From contig NZ_JAKREV010000004.1 of NCBI RefSeq assembly GCF_022664465.1, forward strand, positions 186,001-250,000: a stretch of DNA of 64,000 bases, in the 5' to 3' direction. A model generated the notes under the pieces. It did no database searches. It saw nothing but the letters and a program-made list of their open reading frames with translations, and had not been told where the DNA came from. Within the stretch, counting starts at the first letter, position 1; each line of letters begins with the position of its first letter. This document shows, in pieces, positions 16,678-27,037 of this stretch. Source of the stretch: Sphingomonas hankookensis (GTDB lineage Bacteria > Pseudomonadota > Alphaproteobacteria > Sphingomonadales > Sphingomonadaceae). A program made the position numbers and the translations under genes.

Positions 16678-16943
16678 AGGACCAGCGACGGGATCGCGAT
16701 CAGCATCGACCGCGCGAAATCGGTGATGCGCGCGATCATCCACGATCCGGTCAGCAGCAGCAGTGCGGTCGCGACCAGCAGCTTGGGGATGTAGGAAAGC
16801 GTCGCTTCCTGTAGCTGCGTTGCCACCTGCAGCACGCTGATCGCCAGTCCCACGACCAGCATCGCCGCCAGCAGCGGTCCCGCGACGGTGATGCAGGTCC
16901 ACAGCATGTCGTTCATCAACCCGATCGCGCGATCTGAATCCAC
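16674..16943 (-). CDS. fliQ: Flagellar export gate protein FliQ
   Basis: FliQ is the small two-helix subunit of the export gate. The sequence has GPLLAAMLVVGLAISVLQVATQLQEATLSYIPK, the classic FliQ core (written here to show both hydrophobic segments: LLAAMLVVGLAISVLQ, then Q-ATLSYIPKLLVATALLLL). A GTG start at 16943 gives 89 residues, the standard length, and has AAGGG about 9 bases upstream. An ATG at 16916 would give 80 residues. It is the first gene of the fliQ-fliR-flhB-flhA operon, divergent from the giant YD-repeat gene. Confidence 0.93.
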   Translation of the reverse strand: MDSDRAIGLMNDMLWTCITVAGPLLAAMLVVGLAISVLQVATQLQEATLSYIPKLLVATALLLLTGSWMIARITDFARSMLIAIPSLVL

Positions 16944-17143
16944 GGCCCCCGCCCTTCGTCCACGCAACGGCTCGTAGCGCGCAGACGGGCGGGGTGGGCG
17001 GCAATCGCCTCCGTTGTGCTACGCAATCGCGGTCGGCTGCGTCCGTTTCGGCGACGGAATTTCTGGCCCCCACCCTAAACATTCCGCCGATCCCGCGGAT
17101 CAATCCCCTGGCCGCGACGGGTGGCCGACAGGGGGATTGGGGC

Positions 17144-20100
17144 ATGGTTGCGATCTTCGCGAGCGCCGGCACAGGGCTGGAGCGCAGTTCGGGGAACATC
17201 GTCGGCGCGGGCGGTACGATCGGTTCGGCGGCGTTCGGACGCGGCGGCAGCCAGGTGCAGGTGAACGCCGCCAACGGCAATCTGGTGATCGCCCGGCAGG
17301 ACGAATATCTGAGCACGGTCGGCGACGATGTCGCGGTCCTGCGGGTCTATAACAGCAAGGGCGACCTGTCCGACACCAATGGCGACAACTGGCGGATGGG
17401 CGAGCATCGCCAACTGCGCAACCTCTCGGGTACGGTCAACGCGTCCGGCAGCACCATCAACCGGATCGCTGCGGACGGAGCGATCGTCAACTATCGCTGG
17501 AACGGTTCGGCCTATGCCACGACCGACGGCGCCGGCGCGTACGACCGGATCACCTGGGACGGGACCAACTGGCGCTGGCAGGACGGCGACAGCGGTACGG
17601 TCGAAACCTATGGCGCCGACCTGCGCCTCGCCAAATCGACCGATCGGTCGGGACACGTCACCCAGTTCGCCTATACCGATGGCAGGCTATCGCGGATCAC
17701 CGGTCACGACGGCGGCTATCTCGATTATAGCTGGTCGGGCAACCTGATCACCGGCATCACCAGCGTCAGCCAAGGCACGACCACGGTCCGGACGCGCTAT
17801 GGCTATGATGCGCAGGGGCGGCTTTCGACGGTAACCGTCGATCGTACCGCCTATGATAACAGCGTCGCCGACGGCAACGTCTATACCACGACCTACGGCT
17901 ATCATGGCGACAGCCGGCTGATCGCGTCGATCAGCGAAACCGACGGTTCTTCAATCACGTTCGAATATGACGGCGCCAATCGCGTACTGAGCATGTCGCA
18001 ACTGGTCGGCGGCAGCGTCAGTCGCACGACCACGCTCGCCTATAGCGGCGGGAGTACCGTCGTCACCGATCCGCTGGGGCAGGTGACGACGCTGTCCCAT
18101 GATTCGGCCGGTCGATTGACCGGCATCACGGCGCCGCCCGCGGTGTCGGGCGGCACGGCGCAGCGGGTGCAGTTCGGCTATAACGCCACTGGCGACCTGG
18201 TGAGCGTCACCGATGCCGCCGGTGTCAGCGCGACCTATGGCCATGATGCGAACGGCAACATCGTCCGCCAGACCGACCGGATGGGCGACGAGATCACCCG
18301 GACCTTCAACGCCGCCAATCAGGTGCTGACCGAAACGCAGACCGGATCGGACCGCACATCGGACGCGGCGGCACACACCACACGCCATGTGTACGATACG
18401 CTCAACCGTCTGCGCTATGTCGTCAGCGCCGAAGGCCGCGTGCGCGAGACGCGGTACGACAGCGCGGGGCTGGTCGGGTTCAACATCGACTATACCGCCA
18501 GCTGCTATGACGTCGGCGGCCTGTCCGCCACGACCGCGCTGTCGGAAAGCCAGTTGGACAACTGGCGCGGCACGGCCGATCGTAGCCAGTCGTCGATGAC
18601 GCAGTTCGTGTACGATGCGCGCGGCAACCTGACGCAGAAGATCAGCTTCGGTGCGACCAACGCCGACGGATCGGTCAATCGCGACTCCGGCTACACCCAC
18701 GAATATTTCGTCTACGACGCGGCGGGGCAGCTGCTCAGCCGCGGTCCGGCAGGGCGCACGAAAAATAGCTTCAGCTATGACGGCCTCGGCCGGGTGATCC
18801 AGACGACCGACGTCAACGGCGGCACGACGCGGATCACCTTCAACGACGCCGCGACCCAGACGACCGTCACCCTCGCCAACGGCTTCGTCCAGACATCGAC
18901 CTACACCAAGTCGGGCGAACTGCTCAGCCTGACCGAATCCGGATCGAATGTGACCGGCGGCACGGCGTCGAACCAATATGATCGCCTGGGCCGGCTGAGG
19001 ATCGCCACCGACGCGACCGGGCGCAAGGCCTATACCGTGTATGACGGCGCCGGACGCCGCGTGGCGGACGTCGTCGGCAATGGCGAGATGACCGAATATC
19101 GCTACGACCCGAACGACCGGATCGTTGCGATGGTGCGCTATGCGACGAACGTCACAATGTCCGCGGCGCTGCAGGACCCCAATGCAACGGTGTCGGTGGC
19201 GTCGCTCCGCCCGGCGGCGGCCAATGGCGACCTGTGGGACTGGACGGTCTACGATCGCGAAGGCCGGGTCGTGCAGACGATCGATGGCGACGGATCGACC
19301 AGCCTCAACGCCTATGACGATTCCGGGCGGTTGGTGGCGACGACCGCCTATGTCACCAAGCTCACGACCGACCAGATCGCCGGTTTTCGCAGCACCGCCC
19401 CAACGACGCTCGTCCTGCCGGCGACGAACGCCGCGGACAGCGTGTCGCGCGTCTTCTACGACGGGGACGGCAACGTCATCGGCGGGTTGAACGGCGAAGG
19501 CTATCTGTCGCAGGTCGTCTATGACGCGGGCGGTCGGAAGGTGCAGGCGATCGCGTACGCCAACGTCACGGCGGCGAACCTGCGCGCCGGCGGCAGTTTC
19601 CAGGCGCTGATCGACAGCGCGGTCGCCGCGGGCACCGCCAACGACCGTTCGACCCGCTTCGTCTACGACCAGCAGGGGTATCTGCGCTACACGATCGATG
19701 CGATCGGGCGGGTGACCGAACTCGGCTATCACTATGACGGCTCGAAATGGACCGCGTTCGGCCCGGTCCGCCAGACCACGCGCTATGCCGCTCCGCTCGG
19801 TGCGCTATCGACCTACAGCTTCGAAGCGGTGCGGTCTGCCGTGGCCGGTCTGGCGAGCAATCCCGCCAACCGCACCGACTGGGCGGTGTACGATACCGGT
19901 GGGCGGTTGACCTATGCGATCGATGCCGCCGGCGCGGTCAGCAGCTATCGCTACGACAATCGGGGGCAGGTGATCGCGCGCATCGATTATGCGACGCTGC
20001 GCCCGACGACCACGCTGCCATCGCCCGAGGCCATGGCCGACTGGGCCAGCGGTGCGAAGGGAGCGGCCGACCGGACCACCCGCTATTATTACAATGCGCG

Positions 20101-23100
20101 CGGCGAGGTTCGCTACACGATCGATGCCGAAGGCTATGTGACCCGAAACGATTACGACGCCGAAGGACGCGTCGTGTTTACCGGGCGCTGGGACGGCAAG
20201 GTCGCCGCCGACGACAGCTGGACGACGACGTCGGTCGGCAACGCGATCACCGGCGATTATAGCGCGACCTCGCGATCCTACGACGCGCGCGGTCGCCTTA
20301 GCCTGTTGTCCGACAGCGTCGGAGGTTCGACACGCTATTCGTACCGCGCCAACGACCAGCTGGTCTGGGAAATCCGCAGCCAGGGGACGGGCGACGAGAG
20401 CAAGACCTTCTACGACTACGATCTGGCCGGTCGGCGGTCATCGGTGTCGGCGGCGTACGGCACGCCCGAACAGAGCACGATGGCCTATGCCTATGACGGG
20501 CTCGGCAACCTGACCCGAACGGTCGATGGGAACGGTGTCGCGATCGCATGGACCTATGATCGCGTCGGGCAGATGGTCACCGAGACGAAGGCCTATGGCA
20601 TCACGACCCGCCACGAATATAACGCGTTCGGCGACCGCGTGCGGACGATCGATCCGCGGGGCAATTCGATCTATCGTTATTTCGACCGGCTGGGCCGCAC
20701 GGTCGCGACACGCGATGCCGAGAACTACGTCACCGAAACCGGCTATACCCGTTTCGGCGAGATCGAATGGGTTAAGCGCGCCTATAACCGCGCGACCAAC
20801 ACCGCAGCCATCGCCACGTTGCCTGGCGGGTACGGCACGCACGCGCTCGATGCGACGACGCGCTTCGAATATGACCGCCTGGGCCGCGTGACCGGCACGA
20901 TCGATGGCGAGGGCCATGCCGAACGCTATACGCTCGACGGGTTCGGCAACCGGATTACCGTCACCAACAAGCTGGGCGGCGTTACCGTCAACACCTATGA
21001 CCGGCGCGGGCTGCTGACGTCGCAGACGCTGCCGATCACCTCGATCACGCAGGAGGGACAGGTCCGGGCGACCAGCGTCGTCAACCGGTTCGACTATGAC
21101 GCGCGCGGCAATCGCGTCGTCACGATCGAGGCGGAGGGACTGGCCGAGGAACGCGTCACCCGCAACCTGTATGACAAGGCCGACCGGCTGATCGAGGTGC
21201 GCGGATCGGCGATCCCCTATCTCGACGCTGCGTTCCGGACCCAGTCGACCGATCTGGTCGCCACCTATCGCTACGACACGCGCGGCAACCTGATCGAAAG
21301 TCGCGATGCCAATGGCGCACGGACGCTGTTCTATTACGACGACCTCGACCGCAAGGTCGCGCAGATCGGTCCCACGGGCACGCTATCGACTTATACCTAT
21401 AGCAAGACAGGCATGCAGACGGCGTCGCGGGTGTACGGCACGACGGTCGCGCTGCCGGCCGATCCGGGCGGGCCGCCGCCCGCCGTGCCGGGCGGCGACT
21501 TTCGCGAAACGAGCTTTGCCTATGACGCACTGGGCCGGTTGCGTAGCAGCAGCGTCGCGGCCGAGCGGACCGGGCGGTGGAACGGCAGCACCTTCGTCCT
21601 CACCGCCGATGCGATCACCACCGGCTATCAATATGATGTGACCGGCAACATCATCGCGGAAACCGATGCCGAGGGGGCCGTCACCTATCTTTTCTACGAC
21701 CGCAATGCGCGCAAAACCGCGCAGGTCGACAAGGAAGGCTATGTCACCCGCTGGACCTATGATGCGGAGGGTAATGTCCGCAGTGAACGCCGCTATGCGA
21801 CGCAGACCAGCGGCGCGACGGTCGGTGTGCTGCCCGCGGTCGCCGACAGCGGTGCGGATCGCATCACGGAGTTCGGTTACGACCGCAATGGCAACCGGAC
21901 CTTAGAACGACGGCTGAACGTCGAATGGGTTTCGGTCAGTGGCGGTACGATTCAGTCCGCGACCGGCAACTCGATCGTTTCCTACACCTATAACGGCCTC
22001 GGCAAGATCACCAGCAAGACCGAGGCGACGGGCGACACGACGCGCTTCGTCTTCGACACGATGGGGCGGATGACCGAGGAGGTGCACGCCGCCTTCCTCG
22101 ACCACAGCACGAACGAGGTCCGCTCGAAGCTGAGCTTCGCCTATGACGGCCTCGGCAATCTGACCCGCATGCAGCAGGGCGACCGCGACTATGCCGGGGG
22201 TTTCCGTACCACCCGGTATTTCTATGGCGCGAGCGGACGGCTGGACGCGAAGCACGATGCTGGTGGGGGACAAACCCGCTACGGCTATGACGCCGCCGGG
22301 AATCTTGTCCAGGAAATGCGGTTTCGCAAGGACAGCGGCGGCGACATCCTGACCGAGGCGATGTTGTATATCCGCGACCTGTCCGGGCGGATCACGTCGC
22401 AGGGCATGGGGCGCTGGAACGGTACCGGCTGGGACCGCGGCGATATCCAGCAGACGGCCTACAACGCCTATGGCGACATCAGCCAGCGCGGCATGAACGG
22501 CGGTTGGCAGGAACAATTCGCCTATGATCGCGTCGGCCGCCTGTTCCGCAGCAATGCCGGCGACGGCGTGTGGCGCTATTTCGTCTACGACAAGCTCGGC
22601 AACCAGACCGCCGCGATCGAGAGCGAAGGCACGTCGATCCACGGCGAGACGCTGGACGGCATCCTGCACTATGCGACGCAGGGTTTCAGCCGGTCGTTGG
22701 GCAAGCTGTACATCGACGGCATCAACACGACGCTGACCGCCTATGACCGGCGCGGACAGGCGACGCGGACGATCCAGACCAATCGCGAACTGAACGACGG
22801 TCAGTATGTCACCGATCCGACAGTCCGCATCGTCGATATCGAAACGGCGCGCGCCTACACCGCGTTCGGCGAGGTCGCGTGGGAACGCGACGCCCGCGGA
22901 TATTATACGCACATGGCCTATAACACGATGGGCCGGATGCTGTGGCGGCAGCGTCCGCAGGTCGAGGTAACCGACGCGAATGGCCAGAGCCGGCTGGTCA
23001 ACCCGACCGAATATATCCATTATGATCTGTCCGGCCGTGCGGTTGCCTCGCGCGATGCCCGCGGCGCGCTGACGACCCGGCAGTTGCTGGCCGGCACCGG

Positions 23101-26100
23101 CTATGGCGGGTCGGAAGCGCTGGTCACGCGCGAGACGACGGCCGACGGGGCGACGGTCAGTCGATTGTACGACCAGTTCCTCGACCTGCGCGCGTCGAGC
23201 AACGGCATCGCCCGCTGGACGTACATGAACTATGACGCGATGGGCCGATTGACCCAGGTCACGCGTCCCGGCGGGCAGTCCGACTATTACGCCTATGACA
23301 TGCTCGGCCAGCGCCTGCGCCGCTGGGACAGCTTCTACGGGGCGACGAATGCCGAGCAGACCGACTATGACATGCAGGGTCGTGTCGTCCGGCAGGTTTC
23401 GGCAGGCGGCAGCGAAGGGATCGCCGACGTCACGACCACGACCTACGACTGGTCGTCGACCCTGGTGACCGAGGGGATGGGGACGTTCGGCGGGTGGGTG
23501 ACGACCACGACCTACGCCAATGGCCGAACCAGTATCGGCCGTGCCGATATGTTTGGACGCACCGTCGAGACGACCGATCTCGGCCACCATGTCAGCAATT
23601 TCGATTTCGATTTGGCCGGGCGGATGACGGTCCGGTACCTGGGCGACCGATATTCCGGCGAACGGACCGATTATCACTACCTCAACACTGGTATGCTGGG
23701 GTCGATCTCCGAAGGGGAGAACAAGTTCGATACTGCCCCGAATAATCCAGGCGAGGACTGGAACTATGAATCGGTCGTGTATGGTTACGATGCATCCGGA
23801 AACAGAACGAGCGAATATCACAGCGTAGACAATGGGCGCTGGCAAAACGAATACGATGACAACGGCGACCCCAATTACGTCTACCAGCAACATGGCATGT
23901 CGTACCAGAATGCGACCGCACAATATGACGCTCTGGGACGTATGACCCGGTGGGAAGATCAGGGGGGATATACTGCGCTAGAATATCGATATGACGAGAA
24001 CGGCAATATCCGTCGCTCGCTGTCGAGTTTTTATGCTTTGGATGGCAGTGGATTAAATGGAACGAAAACCGCCCAGGATTACTGGTACACCTATGACGCG
24101 ATGAACCGTGTGACCATTGCGAAAGGGCAATTGGTCGGATCGCAGATCGAGCGGGGCTATGCCGGTGTCGGCTATCAATATGATCTGGCCGGCCAGCGGG
24201 TCTTGTCGTCGCGGACGATAAGCGCGACGGCGTGGATTCAAAGTCCGAACGAAGACGGATCGACGATCGTCTTCTACGACGCCGCCCAGCAGGAGGAGTA
24301 TGGCTACGACGTCGACGGCCGCCTGACATCGGTTCGTATCGGGACGCAAGGCTATGCCGACAACGGCGATGGCACGGTCACGGTAACCGATCCGGCGAAG
24401 TTCGAGCTGAAGGCCATGTTCGGCTATGACGGCATCGGCCGCCAGACGAGCCAGGCCGACTATCTCTACGATGGCGACCAGAATGGTGCGGTGGCATGGC
24501 AGCGGGTCGCGACCTTCAACGCACGGGGGCAGGTGACCAACGAGACTAGTTGGCAGCGTCAGGGCAACGATACGATCCGTACGACCACGACCAACGCCTA
24601 TGGTTCGGGGGAAAATTATGCGCTCGGATCGATCGTCCACGCCAACAGCGTGGTCTACAAGAATAACAATTCCGAATATTCGGCGGACACCAATAATTAT
24701 TATGAATGGTTCTCCGGCGCTGCGATCAACATCGTACATTATAAGCAGAGTAAGCAGGATCTCAGGATAAGCAGCTACTTCTACCGCGCTAACGGCGAGC
24801 TGTCATTTGTTGAGATCGCAGACGGCCGGCCAAGGAACGTTTCCTATTTTTCCGATATGACCGGCCAGATCATCGAACGCAGCGAATATGCGCGTAATGG
24901 CGGCACCGGCAATCCCAGCGAGAAATGGTACCGCTTCAACGGCCGGACGCTGGGCTATGTCGGCAACAACGGCACGCTGGACACCAGCTATCAGGAATCG
25001 ATCGGCAGTCGGACACGAACCCAAGGGACCGGTCCCTTTGCTGGCGGATCGAATTATGCGTCGCCCTATGCCGATTTCGACCAGTCGGTGGCGCCGATCA
25101 CCAGCTATGCGCAAGGGTCTGGCGGTGGCAACTATACCGTACGCGCGGGCGATACGCTGTCGGGCATCGCTGCGCAGCTGTGGGGCGATGCGGGTCTGTG
25201 GTACAAGCTGGCCGAAGCCAATGGGCTGAACGGCGCATCGGCACTGATCGCGGGCCAGTCGCTGACCATCCCGACGGGCGTGCAGAAATCGACGCACAAT
25301 GCGGCGACGTTCACCCCATACGACCCTGCCGAAGCGATGGGCGACACATCGCCCAGCGTCCAGCCGAAAGCGAAGAAGAACAAGTGCGGCGCGTTCGGCG
25401 CGATCCTGCTGACGGTGATCGCGGTGGCGGTAACGGCGTTGACCGCGGTCGCGTTGCCAGCGGCGGTTAGCCCGATCCTGACCGGCGCCATCTCGGCAAC
25501 GGCGGGCAGCGTGGTGAGCCAGGCCGTCGGTGTCGCCACCGGCATCCAAAACAGGTTCGACTGGAAGGGCGTGGCGATGGCGGCGCTCAGCGGTGCGGTG
25601 GGCGGCGCGATCGGCGGCGTCAACCCGTTCGGCAGCGGCAAGGACTTCCTCACCGGCTTCGCCAACGGCGCGGTCCGCGGCGCGCTGGGCAGCTTCGTCA
25701 CGCAGGGGCTGGCCGTCGCCACCCATTTGCAAAAGGAGATGAACTGGCTGGGCGTCGCCACCGCCGCGGTCGGCGGCGGGGTGGCCGGCGGTCTCGGCAA
25801 TGTCCTGAAACTGGAATCGCTACGTGACGACCTGACCTCCGGCAACGTCGCGCGCACGGCGCTCACCAACACCGCCGCCGGCATCGCCAACGCCGCCACC
25901 CGCGCGCTGGCGACCGGCACAAGCTTCGGCGACAACATGCTGGCGGCGCTGCCGGATGTGATTGGGCAGACGGTGGGGGGCGCGGTTGCGGCGGGTGTTT
26001 CAAGGCGTGGCGGGGCAGCCGCTCCACCATCAAGCGGCACGGGCGTCGATTTCGACAGTTCCGCTAGCGAACAACTCGCGAACTACGAGGCGGCGGGTGT

Positions 26101-27037
26101 CGATCTGGCAGAGAATGCCGCCGAAGGGCTGCAACGGACGATCAATCGCGAACGGTATCGGATGGTGCTCGTTGCGGAAGAGCACGCCTGGAATGTCGCG
26201 GCTGCGGGCGGCACCAGCGGTGGAGCCGGTTCGCCAACCTACGATTATGAAATTACGGTGACAGGGCGGGATGTTCGACCCGCAGTGCGGACGGTAGAAG
26301 GCGAGTTCGCATCGTCGGCCATCGTTCAGCGAGAGAAAGCGGGATATCAAGCCAGCTTCGATAGCAAGCCCAGCTACTACAATGTCGCAGCCTATAAGGC
26401 TGCGATGGCGAGTTATGACAAATGGTATGCCTATTTGTCCGAGGTTGAAACGAGGATCGATGCCCGGATCGACCGCGAGATCGCTGGCATCGTTCTGGCG
26501 GGCCCCGTGGCGGGAGGTGTCGTGGCCGGTGCCGTCTTTGCCGCGCCTGCCGTCGAAGGCTTGGTATACGCCAATGCATTCCGGCTCAGCACGGCAGTCA
26601 GTCTGACCGGTGATTTTGTTGCCGGAACACAAATTGGTACATATGTTCCGGCAGGCGTTGGTGGTGTCACAGCCTCCATCGCAGCCGTAGAAGGCAAACT
26701 GCCCACAATTGCATTTCGTAAAGCCCAAACCCCCGGGATCGCGGCCAATATCGAAGCTGCATTTGCTGAAGGCCATTCTTCGATCCTAAATCGCCTGGTA
26801 GGGCGAGACGCCATCAGGGCGCAGCGGGCCGACGCGCTTGCCGGGCAAGCTAAACCACCGACGGGTTACTCGCTGGATGAATTTCCATTTGCTTCCAGCA
26901 AACAGGGTGGTGCCGGCGCTAGGGTCGTTCCGGTGCCAGTGGGCGAGCAGAATGTTCAGGGCGGAATGCTCTCCAGTTTTTATCAGAAGCATGGCATCAC
27001 TCATGGTGATCCATACAGGGTGATTGTCATACCGTGA
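17144..27037 (+). CDS. Giant LysM/YD-repeat (RHS-type) polymorphic toxin with NucA/NucB-like C-terminus
   Basis: From the ATG at 17144 (preceded by AGGGGGATTGGGG) the protein is 3297 residues; an upstream GTG at 16994 would add 50. Residues ~40-2600 carry dozens of YD repeats (YD-xGR, Y-YDA-GN), the building block of the RHS/Tc shell. A LysM domain follows at about 2660-2712 (YTVRAGDTLSGIAAQLWGD). Next come a hydrophobic segment near 2750-2800, glycine-rich modules and a second hydrophobic stretch near 3110-3170. The last ~105 residues align by eye with Bacillus NucB: IEAAFAEGHSS, PPTGYSLDEFPFASSKQGGAG with D3245-E3246, VPVGEQNVQGG with N3270, and a final GDPYRVIVI. This predicts a DNase tip. 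The RHS core motif DPxGLxGGxNxY and any signal peptide are absent. The downstream gene overlaps and is a likely immunity gene. Confidence 0.88.
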   Translation: MVAIFASAGTGLERSSGNIVGAGGTIGSAAFGRGGSQVQVNAANGNLVIARQDEYLSTVGDDVAVLRVYNSKGDLSDTNGDNWRMGEHRQLRNLSGTVNASGSTINRIAADGAIVNYRWNGSAYATTDGAGAYDRITWDGTNWRWQDGDSGTVETYGADLRLAKSTDRSGHVTQFAYTDGRLSRITGHDGGYLDYSWSGNLITGITSVSQGTTTVRTRYGYDAQGRLSTVTVDRTAYDNSVADGNVYTTTYGYHGDSRLIASISETDGSSITFEYDGANRVLSMSQLVGGSVSRTTTLAYSGGSTVVTDPLGQVTTLSHDSAGRLTGITAPPAVSGGTAQRVQFGYNATGDLVSVTDAAGVSATYGHDANGNIVRQTDRMGDEITRTFNAANQVLTETQTGSDRTSDAAAHTTRHVYDTLNRLRYVVSAEGRVRETRYDSAGLVGFNIDYTASCYDVGGLSATTALSESQLDNWRGTADRSQSSMTQFVYDARGNLTQKISFGATNADGSVNRDSGYTHEYFVYDAAGQLLSRGPAGRTKNSFSYDGLGRVIQTTDVNGGTTRITFNDAATQTTVTLANGFVQTSTYTKSGELLSLTESGSNVTGGTASNQYDRLGRLRIATDATGRKAYTVYDGAGRRVADVVGNGEMTEYRYDPNDRIVAMVRYATNVTMSAALQDPNATVSVASLRPAAANGDLWDWTVYDREGRVVQTIDGDGSTSLNAYDDSGRLVATTAYVTKLTTDQIAGFRSTAPTTLVLPATNAADSVSRVFYDGDGNVIGGLNGEGYLSQVVYDAGGRKVQAIAYANVTAANLRAGGSFQALIDSAVAAGTANDRSTRFVYDQQGYLRYTIDAIGRVTELGYHYDGSKWTAFGPVRQTTRYAAPLGALSTYSFEAVRSAVAGLASNPANRTDWAVYDTGGRLTYAIDAAGAVSSYRYDNRGQVIARIDYATLRPTTTLPSPEAMADWASGAKGAADRTTRYYYNARGEVRYTIDAEGYVTRNDYDAEGRVVFTGRWDGKVAADDSWTTTSVGNAITGDYSATSRSYDARGRLSLLSDSVGGSTRYSYRANDQLVWEIRSQGTGDESKTFYDYDLAGRRSSVSAAYGTPEQSTMAYAYDGLGNLTRTVDGNGVAIAWTYDRVGQMVTETKAYGITTRHEYNAFGDRVRTIDPRGNSIYRYFDRLGRTVATRDAENYVTETGYTRFGEIEWVKRAYNRATNTAAIATLPGGYGTHALDATTRFEYDRLGRVTGTIDGEGHAERYTLDGFGNRITVTNKLGGVTVNTYDRRGLLTSQTLPITSITQEGQVRATSVVNRFDYDARGNRVVTIEAEGLAEERVTRNLYDKADRLIEVRGSAIPYLDAAFRTQSTDLVATYRYDTRGNLIESRDANGARTLFYYDDLDRKVAQIGPTGTLSTYTYSKTGMQTASRVYGTTVALPADPGGPPPAVPGGDFRETSFAYDALGRLRSSSVAAERTGRWNGSTFVLTADAITTGYQYDVTGNIIAETDAEGAVTYLFYDRNARKTAQVDKEGYVTRWTYDAEGNVRSERRYATQTSGATVGVLPAVADSGADRITEFGYDRNGNRTLERRLNVEWVSVSGGTIQSATGNSIVSYTYNGLGKITSKTEATGDTTRFVFDTMGRMTEEVHAAFLDHSTNEVRSKLSFAYDGLGNLTRMQQGDRDYAGGFRTTRYFYGASGRLDAKHDAGGGQTRYGYDAAGNLVQEMRFRKDSGGDILTEAMLYIRDLSGRITSQGMGRWNGTGWDRGDIQQTAYNAYGDISQRGMNGGWQEQFAYDRVGRLFRSNAGDGVWRYFVYDKLGNQTAAIESEGTSIHGETLDGILHYATQGFSRSLGKLYIDGINTTLTAYDRRGQATRTIQTNRELNDGQYVTDPTVRIVDIETARAYTAFGEVAWERDARGYYTHMAYNTMGRMLWRQRPQVEVTDANGQSRLVNPTEYIHYDLSGRAVASRDARGALTTRQLLAGTGYGGSEALVTRETTADGATVSRLYDQFLDLRASSNGIARWTYMNYDAMGRLTQVTRPGGQSDYYAYDMLGQRLRRWDSFYGATNAEQTDYDMQGRVVRQVSAGGSEGIADVTTTTYDWSSTLVTEGMGTFGGWVTTTTYANGRTSIGRADMFGRTVETTDLGHHVSNFDFDLAGRMTVRYLGDRYSGERTDYHYLNTGMLGSISEGENKFDTAPNNPGEDWNYESVVYGYDASGNRTSEYHSVDNGRWQNEYDDNGDPNYVYQQHGMSYQNATAQYDALGRMTRWEDQGGYTALEYRYDENGNIRRSLSSFYALDGSGLNGTKTAQDYWYTYDAMNRVTIAKGQLVGSQIERGYAGVGYQYDLAGQRVLSSRTISATAWIQSPNEDGSTIVFYDAAQQEEYGYDVDGRLTSVRIGTQGYADNGDGTVTVTDPAKFELKAMFGYDGIGRQTSQADYLYDGDQNGAVAWQRVATFNARGQVTNETSWQRQGNDTIRTTTTNAYGSGENYALGSIVHANSVVYKNNNSEYSADTNNYYEWFSGAAINIVHYKQSKQDLRISSYFYRANGELSFVEIADGRPRNVSYFSDMTGQIIERSEYARNGGTGNPSEKWYRFNGRTLGYVGNNGTLDTSYQESIGSRTRTQGTGPFAGGSNYASPYADFDQSVAPITSYAQGSGGGNYTVRAGDTLSGIAAQLWGDAGLWYKLAEANGLNGASALIAGQSLTIPTGVQKSTHNAATFTPYDPAEAMGDTSPSVQPKAKKNKCGAFGAILLTVIAVAVTALTAVALPAAVSPILTGAISATAGSVVSQAVGVATGIQNRFDWKGVAMAALSGAVGGAIGGVNPFGSGKDFLTGFANGAVRGALGSFVTQGLAVATHLQKEMNWLGVATAAVGGGVAGGLGNVLKLESLRDDLTSGNVARTALTNTAAGIANAATRALATGTSFGDNMLAALPDVIGQTVGGAVAAGVSRRGGAAAPPSSGTGVDFDSSASEQLANYEAAGVDLAENAAEGLQRTINRERYRMVLVAEEHAWNVAAAGGTSGGAGSPTYDYEITVTGRDVRPAVRTVEGEFASSAIVQREKAGYQASFDSKPSYYNVAAYKAAMASYDKWYAYLSEVETRIDARIDREIAGIVLAGPVAGGVVAGAVFAAPAVEGLVYANAFRLSTAVSLTGDFVAGTQIGTYVPAGVGGVTASIAAVEGKLPTIAFRKAQTPGIAANIEAAFAEGHSSILNRLVGRDAIRAQRADALAGQAKPPTGYSLDEFPFASSKQGGAGARVVPVPVGEQNVQGGMLSSFYQKHGITHGDPYRVIVIP

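Noticed and set aside
17060..17100. CTAAACATTCCGCCGAT as a sigma-28 promoter of the toxin gene
   Set aside because: The spacing between TAAA and GCCGAT is 6 bases, far shorter than the expected ~15.
16994..17143. GTG at 16994 as the start of the giant toxin
   Set aside because: The ATG at 17144 has a stronger ribosome binding site, and the 50 extra residues look unlike the rest; still possible.
21902..23923. A 673-codon open frame on the minus strand inside the giant YD-repeat gene
   Set aside because: It is the antisense shadow of a GC-rich repeat gene; its translation has no domain signature and no ribosome binding site.
17144..27037. Reading the repeated YD sequence as a CRISPR or tandem DNA repeat
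   Set aside because: The repeats are degenerate at the DNA level and in frame; they are protein motifs.
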